A stretch of 64,000 nucleotides of DNA from Bacillus sp. F19 (lineage in GTDB: Bacteria > Bacillota > Bacilli > Bacillales > Bacillaceae). A model generated the notes under the pieces. The model had not been told where the DNA came from. It did no database searches and saw nothing but the letters and a program-made list of their open reading frames with translations. The translations under genes and the position numbers were made by a program. The stretch is from the NCBI GenBank assembly GCA_023823795.1, contig CP085710.1:584001-648000 (forward strand), written 5' to 3'. Of the stretch, positions 25,318 to 34,637 are shown piece by piece; positions within the stretch are counted from its first letter, which is position 1; each line of letters starts with the position of its first letter.

Positions 25318-25464
25318 TTATTTAGCGCCTGACAAGCCCTTCAACGTTATAAGATCAGCGGTCAACTGGCCCGGCAATGCAACGAACGGCATCCGCCCCC
25401 AGAATGAGCAGATCCACCAGCGAAATACAATCCTTCGTATATATCGCTAAATTCGGACTGTTTA
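25318..25464 (-). pseudogene. C-terminal remnant of a CrtI/CrtN-type carotenoid desaturase or oxygenase
   Basis: On the complement one frame reads NVKQSEFSDIYEGLYFAGGS then AHSGGG, and after a one-base shift MPFVALPGQLTADLITLKGL to a stop at 25318. Together they are the conserved end of FAD-dependent phytoene desaturase-type proteins (GLYFAGGSxHPGGGMP...LSGQLTADLI). One missing A at GGCGG(A)ATG accounts for the shift. Upstream, towards 25480, stops appear in that frame and similarity is lost. Only the end of the gene survives between sspE and ygaB. No other carotenoid gene is in the window. Confidence 0.75.
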
Positions 25465-25644
25465 ACGTTTTCCCTATTTTAATGGATACAAACCAAATCA
25501 GGCATCTCAATGTGCTGAAAAACACAATTCTGCATCCGACAAAACCTCTTATTCCTCAACATATAAAGTCAAAGGAAAATGATTTATGAAGAAGAAAAAG
25601 TATGTGTACAAATCAGCAAGACGGTAGAGAGAGGTGTAGTTGGA

Positions 25645-25899
25645 TTGAAAGATTTTGATCAATTAGTCGGCAATCAGCTCCAGACGATGGAAAAGCTGCT
25701 GTGCCTGCAATCTGAAATTGAGAGATGTCAGCAGTTAAAGGAGCAGCTGAGCAATCTTCCGGATGAAATAAAATGCAAGGAGATTGAGTCAGAGATTGAC
25801 TTTATGAAGGATGAACTGCATGTGATTCAGAAAGTGTTTGAAAAGCAGACAGAAGAGGTGATTCTTTCTTATCAGGCTGTTGAGCCATTACGCAAATAA
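25645..25899 (+). CDS. ygaB: YgaB-like coiled-coil protein
   Basis: 84-residue helical protein: FDQLVGNQLQTMEKLLCLQS, heptad-like segments (EIERCQQLKEQLSNL, EIESEIDFMKDELHVIQKVF) and a short polar tail. Length and position match B. subtilis ygaB (83 residues, function unknown). The frame is open from 25579, but a TTG at 25645 has AGAGGTG at 8-nt spacing and gives the family length, so it is preferred. Confidence 0.75.
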   Translation: MKDFDQLVGNQLQTMEKLLCLQSEIERCQQLKEQLSNLPDEIKCKEIESEIDFMKDELHVIQKVFEKQTEEVILSYQAVEPLRK

Positions 25900-26044
25900 A
25901 GGGCTATTACGAGAGTCTCCCAAAACCTCAGGGGCGGCTCTTTTATTTTCTTTTTTTTCCTGCAAACGGTATAATAGTAAAAACAATTAGTTGAAGATCT
26001 TTGCTTTTTCAGCAAAGCGGCGATACGGAAAGTAGGGGAGTAAA

Positions 26045-26575
26045 ATGGGATTTCCCAAGGAAGGAGATAACATACAAATTCATAGCTACAAACATGATGG
26101 GCATATTCACCGAATTTGGGATGAAACAACAGTATTAAAGGCTAGTCAGCATTGTATTATCGGCGGAAATGACAGGACGGTTGTGACAGAATCCGATGGC
26201 CGAACCTGGATTACCCGTGAACCTGCCATTTGTTACTTCCATACTAAGTACTGGTTTAACGTAATAGGTATGATCCGTGAAGACGGCATTTATTATTATT
26301 GCAACATAAGCTCGCCATTCGCATGGGATGATGAAGCGCTGAAATACATAGATTATGACCTTGATGTTAAAATTTTTCCTGATATGACCTATATCATCTT
26401 AGATGAAGATGAATATGAATATCACCGTAAAAAAATGAAATATCCTGATGTCATCGATCTTATTTTAAAGAGCAACCTTGAAAAATTGCTGCGCTGGATC
26501 AGACAGCAAAAAGGTCCGTTCTCAGCAGAATTTATCGATGAGTGGTATGAACGTTATTTAACACATGTAAAATGA
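26045..26575 (+). CDS. ygaC: DUF402 nucleoside tri-/diphosphate phosphatase (YgaC/Ntdp-like)
   Basis: 176-residue FomD/DUF402-fold protein expected to hydrolyse nucleoside tri- and diphosphates with a divalent metal, as shown for the staphylococcal homologue. The core has [20 protein letters not shown] and [20 protein letters not shown] near 95-130, with the conserved Asp/Glu cluster typical of metal binding. The N-terminal beta barrel ([19 protein letters not shown]) and the HTKYWFNVI segment are intact. ATG 26045 follows GGGGAG. Syntenic with ygaC, and it may be coupled to a small overlapping frame downstream. Confidence 0.85.
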   Translation: MGFPKEGDNIQIHSYKHDGHIHRIWDETTVLKASQHCIIGGNDRTVVTESDGRTWITREPAICYFHTKYWFNVIGMIREDGIYYYCNISSPFAWDDEALKYIDYDLDVKIFPDMTYIILDEDEYEYHRKKMKYPDVIDLILKSNLEKLLRWIRQQKGPFSAEFIDEWYERYLTHVK

Positions 26576-26745
26576 TTTGTTATCCGTTCACACTTCCTGA
26601 TGTACAGCACTTAGATAGCAGATTTGGGGATGTACAGCCTGACAGCCTGTTTGATAAACAGGCTTATTCTTTTTGCCGGGATATTTCTAAAGCCAATCAT
26701 GCGCTGCAGGGGAGGGTATTAGATGCTCTGCTGCGCGCAAAATAG
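26572..26745 (+). CDS. Possible small protein overlapping the end of ygaC
   Basis: A 57-codon frame starts ATG at 26572, sharing ATGA with the ygaC stop, and runs [20 protein letters not shown] to ...[16 protein letters not shown]. The ATGA overlap suggests translational coupling. Against it, the terminator-like hairpin at 26643 lies inside the frame, there is no separate ribosome binding site, and I do not recognise a family. It may be a chance frame. Confidence 0.3.
   Translation: MICYPFTLPDVQHLDSRFGDVQPDSLFDKQAYSFCRDISKANHALQGRVLDALLRAK
26643..26675 (+). terminator. Probable terminator after ygaC
   Basis: AGCCTGTTT and AAACAGGCT pair around GAT, followed by TATTCTTTTT. Confidence 0.7.
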
Positions 26746-26771
26746 ACAAAGAAAGGGGGAGACAAAGGCCC

Positions 26772-28514
26772 TTGAGTTCTGTAAAGCGTTACATGAAATT
26801 CGTCAAACCATATAAATTTCAAATAGCAGGAACGATATTAATTGGAATTATAAAATTCTCTATTCCTTTATTAACACCACTGCTGCTTAAGTATGTAGTA
26901 GATGATATATTAGGCGGAAAAATGTCAGCTGATGAAAAAACGGCTAAGCTGCTGACTATAATGGGAATCATGTTTGCCATTTTCCTAATAGTAAGGCCGC
27001 CAATTGAATATTATCGTCAATATTTTGCACAATGGACAGGCAGCAAAATCCTTTATGATATAAGGGACAGCCTGTTTACACATCTGCAAAAACTCAGTCT
27101 CCGCTACTATGCAAACACAAGAGCGGGAGAAATTATCTCGAGAATCGTCAACGATGTTGAACAAACGAAAAACTTTGTCATCACCGGTCTAATGAACGTA
27201 TGGCTTGATATTTTTACAATCGTGATCGCAGTGATCATCATGTTTACAATGGATATCAAACTTACACTGGTATCAATTATTCTGTTTCCTCTTTACGGCT
27301 TTTCCGTCAAGTACTTTTACGGAAAGCTGAGACATCTGACTAGAGTCAGATCTCAAGCTCTGGCGCAAGTGCAGGGACATCTTCATGAGCGAGTTCAGGG
27401 GATGCCTGTCATACGAAGCTTTGCCATTGAAGAACATGAGCAGGCTGAATTTGATAAAGAAAACCATAACTTTTTAACGAAAGCGCTCGATCATACAAGC
27501 TGGAATGCTAAGACGTTTGCAGTTGTGAATACAATTACGGATGTTGCCCCCCTGCTTGTTATATCATATGCAGCCTATCAAGTTATTCATGGGAACATGA
27601 CAGTTGGGACAATGGTAGCATTTATCGCTTATATTGATCAGCTTTATAATCCGCTCAGACGTCTTGTTACTTCGTCAACTACTCTCACTCAGGCCCTCGC
27701 ATCCATGGACCGTGTGTTTGAACTAATTGATGAAAAGTATGATATCACAGACAAACCGAATGCAATAGAAGCAAAAGCGGTAAATGGAACAATTGAATTT
27801 GAAGATGTGTCGTTCAAATATGACGAGAAAGAACCGATGATCCTTGATCATGTCTCTTTAAAAGTGAACAGAGGGGAAACGGTTGCCCTAGTAGGCATGA
27901 GCGGAGGAGGAAAATCCACCTTCATCAGCTTGATTCCGCGTTTTTACGATGTTTCAGAAGGGAGCATTCTTCTTGATGGGATTGATATCAGAAACTACCG
28001 GGCTCAAAGCCTGAGAGATCAAATTGGCATGGTTTTGCAGGATACGTTTTTATTCAGTCAGTCTGTTAAAGAAAATATTCTGATCGGCAAGCCTGGAGCA
28101 ACGGATGAAGAAGTGTTTGAAGCCGCAAGAGCAGCTAACGCCCATGATTTCATTTTAGGCTTTCCTGATGGCTATGATACAAAAGTCGGTGAACGCGGTG
28201 TTAAGCTTTCAGGCGGACAAAAACAAAGACTTGCCATTGCAAGAGTTTTCTTGAAGAATCCTCCAATTCTTGTTCTAGATGAAGCAACGTCAGCTCTTGA
28301 TTTGGAAAGCGAGCACCTCATACAAGAAGCGCTGGAGAAGCTTGCTCAGGACAGAACTACGTTTATCGTAGCTCATCGACTTTCAACCATTACACATGCT
28401 GATAAAATTGTTGTCGTAGAAAACGGGAAAATTGCAGAACAGGGGACTCATTCTGAGCTAATGGAGAAACAAGGCCATTATTATTCTCTATTCCAGATTC
28501 AGCAATTAGATTAG
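26772..28514 (+). CDS. ygaD: ABC exporter, fused membrane and ATPase domains (YgaD)
   Basis: 580-residue half-transporter of the multidrug/lipid exporter type. Six hydrophobic segments in the first ~310 residues, then an ATPase domain with Walker [10 protein letters not shown] near 376, LSGGQKQR near 480, Walker [13 protein letters not shown] near 500 and H-loop VAHRLST near 535. Works as a homodimer or with a partner. A TTG at 26772 follows GGGGGAG with a 10-nt gap; an ATG at 26793 is a second candidate. Syntenic with ygaD. The substrate is unknown. A terminator follows. Confidence 0.87.
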   Translation: MSSVKRYMKFVKPYKFQIAGTILIGIIKFSIPLLTPLLLKYVVDDILGGKMSADEKTAKLLTIMGIMFAIFLIVRPPIEYYRQYFAQWTGSKILYDIRDSLFTHLQKLSLRYYANTRAGEIISRIVNDVEQTKNFVITGLMNVWLDIFTIVIAVIIMFTMDIKLTLVSIILFPLYGFSVKYFYGKLRHLTRVRSQALAQVQGHLHERVQGMPVIRSFAIEEHEQAEFDKENHNFLTKALDHTSWNAKTFAVVNTITDVAPLLVISYAAYQVIHGNMTVGTMVAFIAYIDQLYNPLRRLVTSSTTLTQALASMDRVFELIDEKYDITDKPNAIEAKAVNGTIEFEDVSFKYDEKEPMILDHVSLKVNRGETVALVGMSGGGKSTFISLIPRFYDVSEGSILLDGIDIRNYRAQSLRDQIGMVLQDTFLFSQSVKENILIGKPGATDEEVFEAARAANAHDFILGFPDGYDTKVGERGVKLSGGQKQRLAIARVFLKNPPILVLDEATSALDLESEHLIQEALEKLAQDRTTFIVAHRLSTITHADKIVVVENGKIAEQGTHSELMEKQGHYYSLFQIQQLD

Positions 28515-28580
28515 TCCATGTTTTTCTATCATAATAAAATCATATCTTTAGGAAAAAAGAATTCCATAATAAGTAAAATA

Positions 28581-28610
28581 AGCAATCCTTTCGGGATTGC
28601 TATTTTTTTT
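28581..28610 (+). terminator. Rho-independent terminator of ygaD
   Basis: AGCAATCC and GGGATTGCT stem with a TTTC loop, then eight T. Confidence 0.9.
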
Positions 28611-28715
28611 GCTTCAAAAATGATTCAAAAGTGCTTCAAAGGACATGAATTTAATTAACATAATCACTTTATCAAAGTAATGCAATAAAACTATTTAGGC
28701 ACAAAGGACTATTTT

Positions 28716-28741
28716 AATATTTAGAATATTTAGTCTATAAT
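28716..28741 (+). promoter_or_regulatory. CodY-like box and -10 element of the peptide transporter operon
   Basis: AATATTTAGAATATT (28716-28730) matches the CodY consensus AATTTTCWGAAAATT at 12 of 15 positions. TATAAT follows at 28736, so the box is placed to block the promoter. Peptide ABC operons are well-known CodY targets. The rest of 28611-28849 is AT-rich with nothing else recognised. Confidence 0.4.
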
Positions 28742-28849
28742 TTGTACATATCCAATTTTTTTGTATTTTGAATAATATCTTACAGAAATATCAAGAGAGA
28801 GCATAGAGGATGATCCGACATCATATGTTTTTAAGGTGTTGGAAAAAAA

Positions 28850-29875
28850 GTGTCCTCACTGGGGGTGAACGGTCTGACACGGGAAAAAATTTTAGAAATC
28901 AGGGATTTAAGCATTACATTTATGCAAAGCAAAGAAGAAACGCGTGTTGTGGATTCCATTCGCTTTGACGTACATAAGGGAGAAGTTTTAGGAATTGTAG
29001 GAGAATCGGGATGCGGAAAAAGTGTGACTTCGCTTTCGATTATGGGGCTATTGCCAAAGAAAACATCAAAGCTTACAGGAGAAGTGCTGTTTCAAGGGAA
29101 GGATCTTCTGAAGCTGAATGAAAAATCACTCCGGAAAATGCGCGGAAATGAAATTGCGATGGTCTTTCAGGAGCCAATGACTTCGCTCAATCCATTATTT
29201 AAAATAGGCAACCAGCTTGAAGAGTCACTTCGTGTTCATCAGAACTTAACTAAAAAACAGGCAAAGGACCGGGTCATTCAAATTCTAAAACTGGTAGGAC
29301 TGCCGAGACCTGAGGAGTTATACGGAGAATATCCCCATCAGCTGTCCGGAGGTATGAGGCAGCGTGTCATGATTGCGATGGCGATGATCTGTGATCCGAA
29401 GGTGCTGATAGCCGACGAGCCGACAACTGCACTTGATGTAACGATTCAGGCACAAATACTGAAATTAATGAAAGACCTAAATGAAAAGCTGGAAACGTCC
29501 ATTGTCTTCATTACACATGATCTTGGTGTGGTAGCAGAAATGTGTGACCGAGTCATGGTCATGTATGCAGGACAAGTTGTGGAAGAGGGAAGCGTCAAAA
29601 CCATCTTCAAAAATCCTAAGCATCCTTACACAAAAGGGCTTATGAAATCAGTGCCTGATATCCGGCATAAAAATGACAGGTTATATTCCATTTCAGGGCA
29701 GGTGCCGCGCCCTGGCACGGTTCAACAGGGATGCCTGTTTGCAGGGCGCTGTGAATATGCAATGGCTGAGTGCATGAATGATTCACCTCCGATGTACAAG
29801 TTAGAGGATTCCCATCAATCAAGATGCTTTCTGGCACGAGAGGAGGCTATTCATCATGACGAAGCCTTTGCTTAA
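28850..29875 (+). CDS. Oligopeptide/dipeptide ABC transporter ATPase (OppD/DppD-like)
   Basis: 341-residue ATPase energising peptide uptake. Walker A GESGCGKSV near 56, Q-loop VFQEPMTSLNP near 110, signature LSGGMRQRV near 165, Walker B VLIADEPTTALDVT near 185. The C-terminal Opp extension has the Cys-rich GCLFAGRCEYAMAEC (near 300) that in related proteins binds an iron-sulfur cluster. GTG at 28850 is used; the AAGGTG site is 11 nt upstream, rather distant. First gene of a five-gene operon; overlaps the next by 20 nt. Confidence 0.9.
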   Translation: MSSLGVNGLTREKILEIRDLSITFMQSKEETRVVDSIRFDVHKGEVLGIVGESGCGKSVTSLSIMGLLPKKTSKLTGEVLFQGKDLLKLNEKSLRKMRGNEIAMVFQEPMTSLNPLFKIGNQLEESLRVHQNLTKKQAKDRVIQILKLVGLPRPEELYGEYPHQLSGGMRQRVMIAMAMICDPKVLIADEPTTALDVTIQAQILKLMKDLNEKLETSIVFITHDLGVVAEMCDRVMVMYAGQVVEEGSVKTIFKNPKHPYTKGLMKSVPDIRHKNDRLYSISGQVPRPGTVQQGCLFAGRCEYAMAECMNDSPPMYKLEDSHQSRCFLAREEAIHHDEAFA

Positions 29876-30824
29876 AGTGGACAAGCTGTCAAAGCATTTT
29901 CCGATAAATGGAGGAGTGTTTGGCAGACAAGTTGGTGCAGTCAAGGCGGTAAATGATTTGTCTTTTGAAGTATATGAAGGAGAAACACTTGGAATCGTCG
30001 GTGAATCGGGCTGCGGGAAGTCAACTATGGGCCGGCTTTTGCTGAAACTGATCGATGCTACAGAAGGATCTGTTACTTTTCAGGAAGAACAGCTGCTCTC
30101 TAAGTCTTCAAAAGAGATGAGAAAGATGAGGCGGGAGCTGCAGATGGTTTTTCAGGATCCTTATGCATCGCTGAATCCTAGAATGACTGTAGAGCGAATT
30201 CTTGAAGAGCCGCTTATCGTACATAAAATTGGAAACAAGGAGCAGCGCAGGCAAAAAGTAAAAACGATGCTGAAAATTGTCGGTCTCGATGAAGCTTACG
30301 GAAAAAGATACCCGCATCAGTTCAGCGGAGGACAGCGGCAAAGAATCGGGATTGCAAGAGCCTTGATGACGAATCCGAAGCTGATCATTGCAGATGAGCC
30401 AGTTTCTGCTCTGGATGTTTCCATTCAATCTCAAATTCTGAATCTATTAAAAGACCTGCAAAAGGAATTTTCATTAACTTATATTTTCATTTCCCATGAC
30501 CTGGGAGTTGTTCGCCACATCAGTGACCGGCTTGGAGTCATGTATTTGGGAAGTTTAGTAGAGCTTGCAGACAGCGAGCAGGTGTACGCTGAACCGCTGC
30601 ATCCGTATACAAGAGCGCTGCTTTCTGCCGTGCCTCTCCCGGATCCTGAGGCAGTTAAAGAACAGATTGTTTTAAAAGGGGATCTTCCGAGTCCGTCTGA
30701 TCCGCCTAAAGGGTGTGCTTTTCATACTAGATGCCCTGCCTGCTTTGAACCATGCAAGGTGAAAAAGCCCGCATGGACTGAAGTAAAAGAAGGTCATTAT
30801 GTCGCGTGTCATTTATATCAATAA
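29856..30824 (+). CDS. Oligopeptide/dipeptide ABC transporter ATPase (OppF/DppF-like)
   Basis: 322-residue partner ATPase. Walker A GESGCGKST near 51, VFQDPYASLNPR near 100, FSGGQRQRIGIAR near 153, Walker B LIIADEPVSALDVS near 173, H-loop FISHDLGVV. The C-terminal Cys set GCAFHTRCPACFEPC suggests the same cluster-binding tail as in OppF. ATG 29856 has GGAGG 9 nt before it, inside the end of the preceding gene, so translation is coupled. Confidence 0.91.
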   Translation: MTKPLLKVDKLSKHFPINGGVFGRQVGAVKAVNDLSFEVYEGETLGIVGESGCGKSTMGRLLLKLIDATEGSVTFQEEQLLSKSSKEMRKMRRELQMVFQDPYASLNPRMTVERILEEPLIVHKIGNKEQRRQKVKTMLKIVGLDEAYGKRYPHQFSGGQRQRIGIARALMTNPKLIIADEPVSALDVSIQSQILNLLKDLQKEFSLTYIFISHDLGVVRHISDRLGVMYLGSLVELADSEQVYAEPLHPYTRALLSAVPLPDPEAVKEQIVLKGDLPSPSDPPKGCAFHTRCPACFEPCKVKKPAWTEVKEGHYVACHLYQ

Positions 30825-30876
30825 TGGCACAGATATGATTGATAGATTGATAAATAGGAAATAGGGGGATGTATGC

Positions 30877-32487
30877 GTGAAAAAGAAAAGCCTGTTGGTC
30901 TCAATTATGTTTGTGCTGCTGTTATCAGCGGCATTGATGGGATGCAGCTCAAATGACACCTCATCAGAAGGTAAATCAGAAGGCGGAAGCAGTGAAAAGA
31001 AACAGGACAGTCTTGTTTTTGGACGTGGCGGGGATTCTACATCACTTGATCCAATTACAACAACAGAGGGAGAAGCATTTAAAGTAACTGTCAACGTATT
31101 TGAAACACTGTTGAATTACGGTGAGCAGGATACAACTGTTCAGGAAGGTCTTGCAACAAAATGGGAAGTTTCTGAAGATAACCTGACGTATACTTTTACA
31201 TTAAGAGAAGGCGTTAAATTCCATGACGGCACGGACTTCAACGCTGAAGCTGTTGTGTTCAACTTCGAGCGCTGGATGAACGGGGATGCCGATAAATTCC
31301 CTTACTACACAATGTTTGGCGGATTTAAAAAAGATGAAGGCCATGTAATTAAAGAAGTGAAAGCAGAAGGCGAGAATAAAGTTGTTTTCACACTAAAGCG
31401 TCCTCAAGCTCCGTTCTTAAAGAACCTTGCGATGTCTCCATTTGGAATTGCAAGTCCTGCTGCTATTGAAAAGCACGGAGATAAATTCAGAGAAAATCCT
31501 GTTGGAACAGGTCCATTTAAATTTGTAGAGTGGAAGCCGAACGACAGAATCGTTCTTGAGAAAAATGAAGACTACTGGATGAAAGGATACCCGAAATTAA
31601 ATCAGGTAATCTTTAAATCCATTCCGGAAAACTCAGCCCGCTTAAATGCATTGCAGACGGGAGAAATTGATTTAATGGATGGAGTGAATCCATCTGATAC
31701 TGCATCTATTACAAGCAATAAAGATTTACAGACGTTTGAGCGTCCGTCCATGAACATAGGGTATGTCGGATTAACGACAAACCGCAAGCCTCTTGATAAC
31801 AAACTTGTGCGTCAAGCATTGAACCATGCAGTAGATAAACAGGCGATTATTGATTCTTTCTATGGCGGCCTTGCTGAACCTGCGAAAAATCCAATGCCGC
31901 CTTCATTAGAAGGCTATAACGATGAGATCGAGCCATACCCATATGATTTGGAAAAAGCAAAAGCGCTTCTTGCTGAAGCTGGACATCCTGATGGCTTTAA
32001 AATGGAGCTTTGGGCAATGCCTGTACCGCGTCCGTATATGCCAGAGGGTATGAAAGTGGCTGAAGTTCTTAAATCAAGCTTTGCAAAAATCGGTGTTGAA
32101 GCCGAAATCAAAACATATGACTGGGCAACTTATTTAGACAAAGCAAGCAAAGGGGAAGCGGATTCCTTTATGCTCGGCTGGACTGGAGATAATGGAGATG
32201 CTGACAACTTCCTTTATACTCTTTTAGACAAAGACAGCATCGGCAGCAATAACTATACGTACTACAGCAATGATGAACTTCATGACATTCTGATTGAAGC
32301 TCAGTCTAATGCTGACCAGGAAAAACGCAATGAGCTCTATAAAAAAGCGCAGGAAATCATTAAAGAAGATGCACCTTGGATCCCGATTGCCCACTCAACG
32401 CCAATTTTGGCCGGAAGCAGCAGCTTAACTGGATTCATGCCGCATCCAACTGGATCTGACATTTTAACAAAGGTTGAATTTAAGTAA
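30877..32487 (+). CDS. Peptide ABC transporter substrate-binding lipoprotein
   Basis: 536-residue SBP_bac_5 family lipoprotein anchored outside the membrane. Signal peptide with lipobox LMGC (Cys 23), then a Ser/Gly/Lys linker. Typical motifs: FGRGGDSTSLDPITTTEGEA, KWEVSEDNLTYTFTLREGVKF and VGTGPFKFVEWKPNDRIVLE (each in part), ending in IAHSTPILA. The type suggests di/oligopeptides. GTG 30877 follows GGGG at 8-9 nt. A strong terminator just after it separates it from the permeases. Confidence 0.93.
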   Translation: MKKKSLLVSIMFVLLLSAALMGCSSNDTSSEGKSEGGSSEKKQDSLVFGRGGDSTSLDPITTTEGEAFKVTVNVFETLLNYGEQDTTVQEGLATKWEVSEDNLTYTFTLREGVKFHDGTDFNAEAVVFNFERWMNGDADKFPYYTMFGGFKKDEGHVIKEVKAEGENKVVFTLKRPQAPFLKNLAMSPFGIASPAAIEKHGDKFRENPVGTGPFKFVEWKPNDRIVLEKNEDYWMKGYPKLNQVIFKSIPENSARLNALQTGEIDLMDGVNPSDTASITSNKDLQTFERPSMNIGYVGLTTNRKPLDNKLVRQALNHAVDKQAIIDSFYGGLAEPAKNPMPPSLEGYNDEIEPYPYDLEKAKALLAEAGHPDGFKMELWAMPVPRPYMPEGMKVAEVLKSSFAKIGVEAEIKTYDWATYLDKASKGEADSFMLGWTGDNGDADNFLYTLLDKDSIGSNNYTYYSNDELHDILIEAQSNADQEKRNELYKKAQEIIKEDAPWIPIAHSTPILAGSSSLTGFMPHPTGSDILTKVEFK

Positions 32488-32492
32488 TCTTG

Positions 32493-32522
32493 AAGGAGGA
32501 GGACAAGTCCTCCTCCTTTTTT
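32493..32522 (+). terminator. Internal terminator between binding protein and permease genes
   Basis: AAGGAGGAGGA and TCCTCCTCCTT form an 11-bp perfect stem, CAAG loop, then TTTTTT. It should end many transcripts after the binding protein, lowering permease levels. Confidence 0.9.
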
Positions 32523-32546
32523 CAGAAATAAATGCGAGGTGAGACG

Positions 32547-33548
32547 ATGGTTTCATACACAGTAAGAAGAATTGGATTGCTTATACCGGTTTTAATTGGG
32601 ATGACACTAGTCGTTTTTTCTATAATCAGAGCCATTCCGGGCAACCCGGCACAGGTCATTCTCGGGCAGCGCGCTACACAGGAAGCAATCGAAAAATTAA
32701 CGCAGCAGCTTGGTCTTGATCAGCCTTGGTACTTACAATATTTTGATTATGTTGGAGGACTTCTGACGGGTGATCTTGGTCAGTCCATCCGAACAGGAGC
32801 ACAAATCAGCCAGGAAATGACTCCTTATTTGGCTGCAACAATGGAACTGACGATTTTTGCTATGATGATTGCAATCGTGGTAGGGGTCAATGCAGGAATC
32901 ATCAGTGCCTGGTTCCGGAATTCGTGGTTTGATTATACAGCAATGGTTATCGCATTAGTCGGAGTGTCGATGCCGATATTCTGGCTTGGACTAATGGAGC
33001 AGTATGTCTTCTCCATTCAGCTTGGCTGGCTTCCTACGACAGGGCGGGAGGAAATTCGGAATCCGATAGATTCTATCACAAATCTTTACTTGCTCGACAC
33101 CCTTCTGCATGGCAGATTTGATCAATTTATAGAAGTTCTCAAACATATACTTCTGCCGGGAATTGCGCTCGCGACGATTCCAATGGCGATCATTGCCAGG
33201 ATTACCCGTTCAACCATGATTGAAGCAATGGAGTCGGATTTTATCCGTACAGCACGCGCTAAAGGTCTTCATATGTTCTGGGTTGTATACAAGCATGCTT
33301 TAAAAAATGCCATCATTCCGATTTTAACAATTATTGGACTGCAAACTGGATTATTGCTTGGCGGAGCCATTTTAACAGAAACCATTTTCGGCTGGCCGGG
33401 GATGGGAAGGTATATTTTTGATGCCATCAGCTATCGCGATTATCCGGTTATCCAATCCGGAATCTTAATTATCGCAACGATTTTTGTATTTATTAACCTG
33501 ATTGTTGATCTTTTATATGCTGCAATTGATCCAAGGATTAAATATTAG
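32547..33548 (+). CDS. Peptide ABC transporter permease (DppB/OppB-like)
   Basis: 333-residue inner-membrane permease with six hydrophobic segments. The EAA-loop FIRTARAKGLHMFWVVYKHALKN near residue 240 (in part) contacts the ATPases. N-terminal MVSYTVRRIGLLIPVL is typical. ATG 32532 is open but ATG 32547 has AGGTG upstream and fits the family start. It pairs with the next permease. Confidence 0.91.
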   Translation: MVSYTVRRIGLLIPVLIGMTLVVFSIIRAIPGNPAQVILGQRATQEAIEKLTQQLGLDQPWYLQYFDYVGGLLTGDLGQSIRTGAQISQEMTPYLAATMELTIFAMMIAIVVGVNAGIISAWFRNSWFDYTAMVIALVGVSMPIFWLGLMEQYVFSIQLGWLPTTGREEIRNPIDSITNLYLLDTLLHGRFDQFIEVLKHILLPGIALATIPMAIIARITRSTMIEAMESDFIRTARAKGLHMFWVVYKHALKNAIIPILTIIGLQTGLLLGGAILTETIFGWPGMGRYIFDAISYRDYPVIQSGILIIATIFVFINLIVDLLYAAIDPRIKY

Positions 33549-33565
33549 GAAAGGGGGAGACTGCT

Positions 33566-34462
33566 ATGTCACTACCATCGCTGCAGGAGCAGCAGACTGC
33601 CATTATAAAACAGGAGAAGGTTGTCACTCCTTTTCAGCAGAAGCTGCGCGTCTTTTTACAAAATAAATTAGCAATCGCAGGAAGCTTTCTCGTCCTTTTC
33701 TTTGTTATTATTGCAATCACAGCACCGCTGATTGCCCCTCAAGGCATTGATGAGCAGGAGCTCTCAAAGAGATTGCTTCCTCCTTCATCTGAGCATTGGT
33801 TTGGAACGGACGATTTTGGCCGGGATATTTTTTCAAGAGTCCTGTTTGGGGCAAGAATTTCCCTGTGGGTTGGCTTTTTCTCAGTCCTTGGATCAGCAAT
33901 AGTGGGAACACTTCTTGGTATTATGGCAGGCTATTACGGCCGTGTCATTGATACCATCATTTCAAGGATTTTTGATATCATGCTTGCCTTTCCGAGCATC
34001 CTGCTTGCCATTGCGATTGTTGCTATTTTAGGACCTTCCCTGCAGAATGCACTGATCGCCATTGCTGTCATTAACATTCCGAACTTTGGCAGGCTGATCA
34101 GAGCGAAAGTGCTATGTGTAAAAGAAGAAGAGTACATACATGCAGCAAAAGCGGTCGGAACAAGCGATACCCGAATTCTGCTTGTTCATGTTCTGCCGAA
34201 TAGCCTTTCGCCGATTATTGTACAAGCTTCTCTTGCAATTGCAACTGCCATTATTGAAGCGGCTGCTCTTGGATTCCTTGGACTTGGCGCACAGGCTCCA
34301 AATCCTGAATGGGGGAAAATGCTTGCCGATTCCAAGCAATATTTAGTTCAGGCTCCGTGGACACTGTTTTTCCCCGGCCTTGCCATTATGCTTACCGTTC
34401 TTGGGTTTAACTTAATGGGTGACGGACTTCGGGATGCACTCGATCCAAAAGGGAAGCATTAA
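33566..34462 (+). CDS. Peptide ABC transporter permease (DppC/OppC-like)
   Basis: 298-residue permease: an N-terminal hydrophobic segment, the periplasmic-type loop HWFGTDDFGRDIFSRVLFGA near 80 characteristic of DppC/OppC, and the EAA loop EYIHAAKAVGTSDTRILLVH near 190. ATG follows GGGGGAG. Last gene of the operon; a terminator follows. Confidence 0.91.
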   Translation: MSLPSLQEQQTAIIKQEKVVTPFQQKLRVFLQNKLAIAGSFLVLFFVIIAITAPLIAPQGIDEQELSKRLLPPSSEHWFGTDDFGRDIFSRVLFGARISLWVGFFSVLGSAIVGTLLGIMAGYYGRVIDTIISRIFDIMLAFPSILLAIAIVAILGPSLQNALIAIAVINIPNFGRLIRAKVLCVKEEEYIHAAKAVGTSDTRILLVHVLPNSLSPIIVQASLAIATAIIEAAALGFLGLGAQAPNPEWGKMLADSKQYLVQAPWTLFFPGLAIMLTVLGFNLMGDGLRDALDPKGKH

Positions 34463-34477
34463 TAAAGCAATATACAT

Positions 34478-34518
34478 GAAGAGTCCAGATCTAAGAGATT
34501 TGGGCTCTTTGTATTTTA
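34478..34518 (+). terminator. Terminator of the peptide transporter operon
   Basis: AAGAGTCCAGATCT and GATTTGGGCTCTT form a stem with minor mismatches, followed by TTGTATTTT. Confidence 0.65.
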
Positions 34519-34637
34519 GGGAATATGAACATAGCAAAAGAGTCATATTGATGATTAGTCAGTTTTTTATGCTTGCACAAATTCTGCACAATTCTTTTGT
34601 ATGATGTGATCAAAGCTTATGGGAGGATGAGGAAAAT

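Noticed and set aside
25377-25589. 70-residue plus-strand frame before ygaB
   Set aside because: It is opposite the carotenoid-desaturase remnant and shows no coding features.
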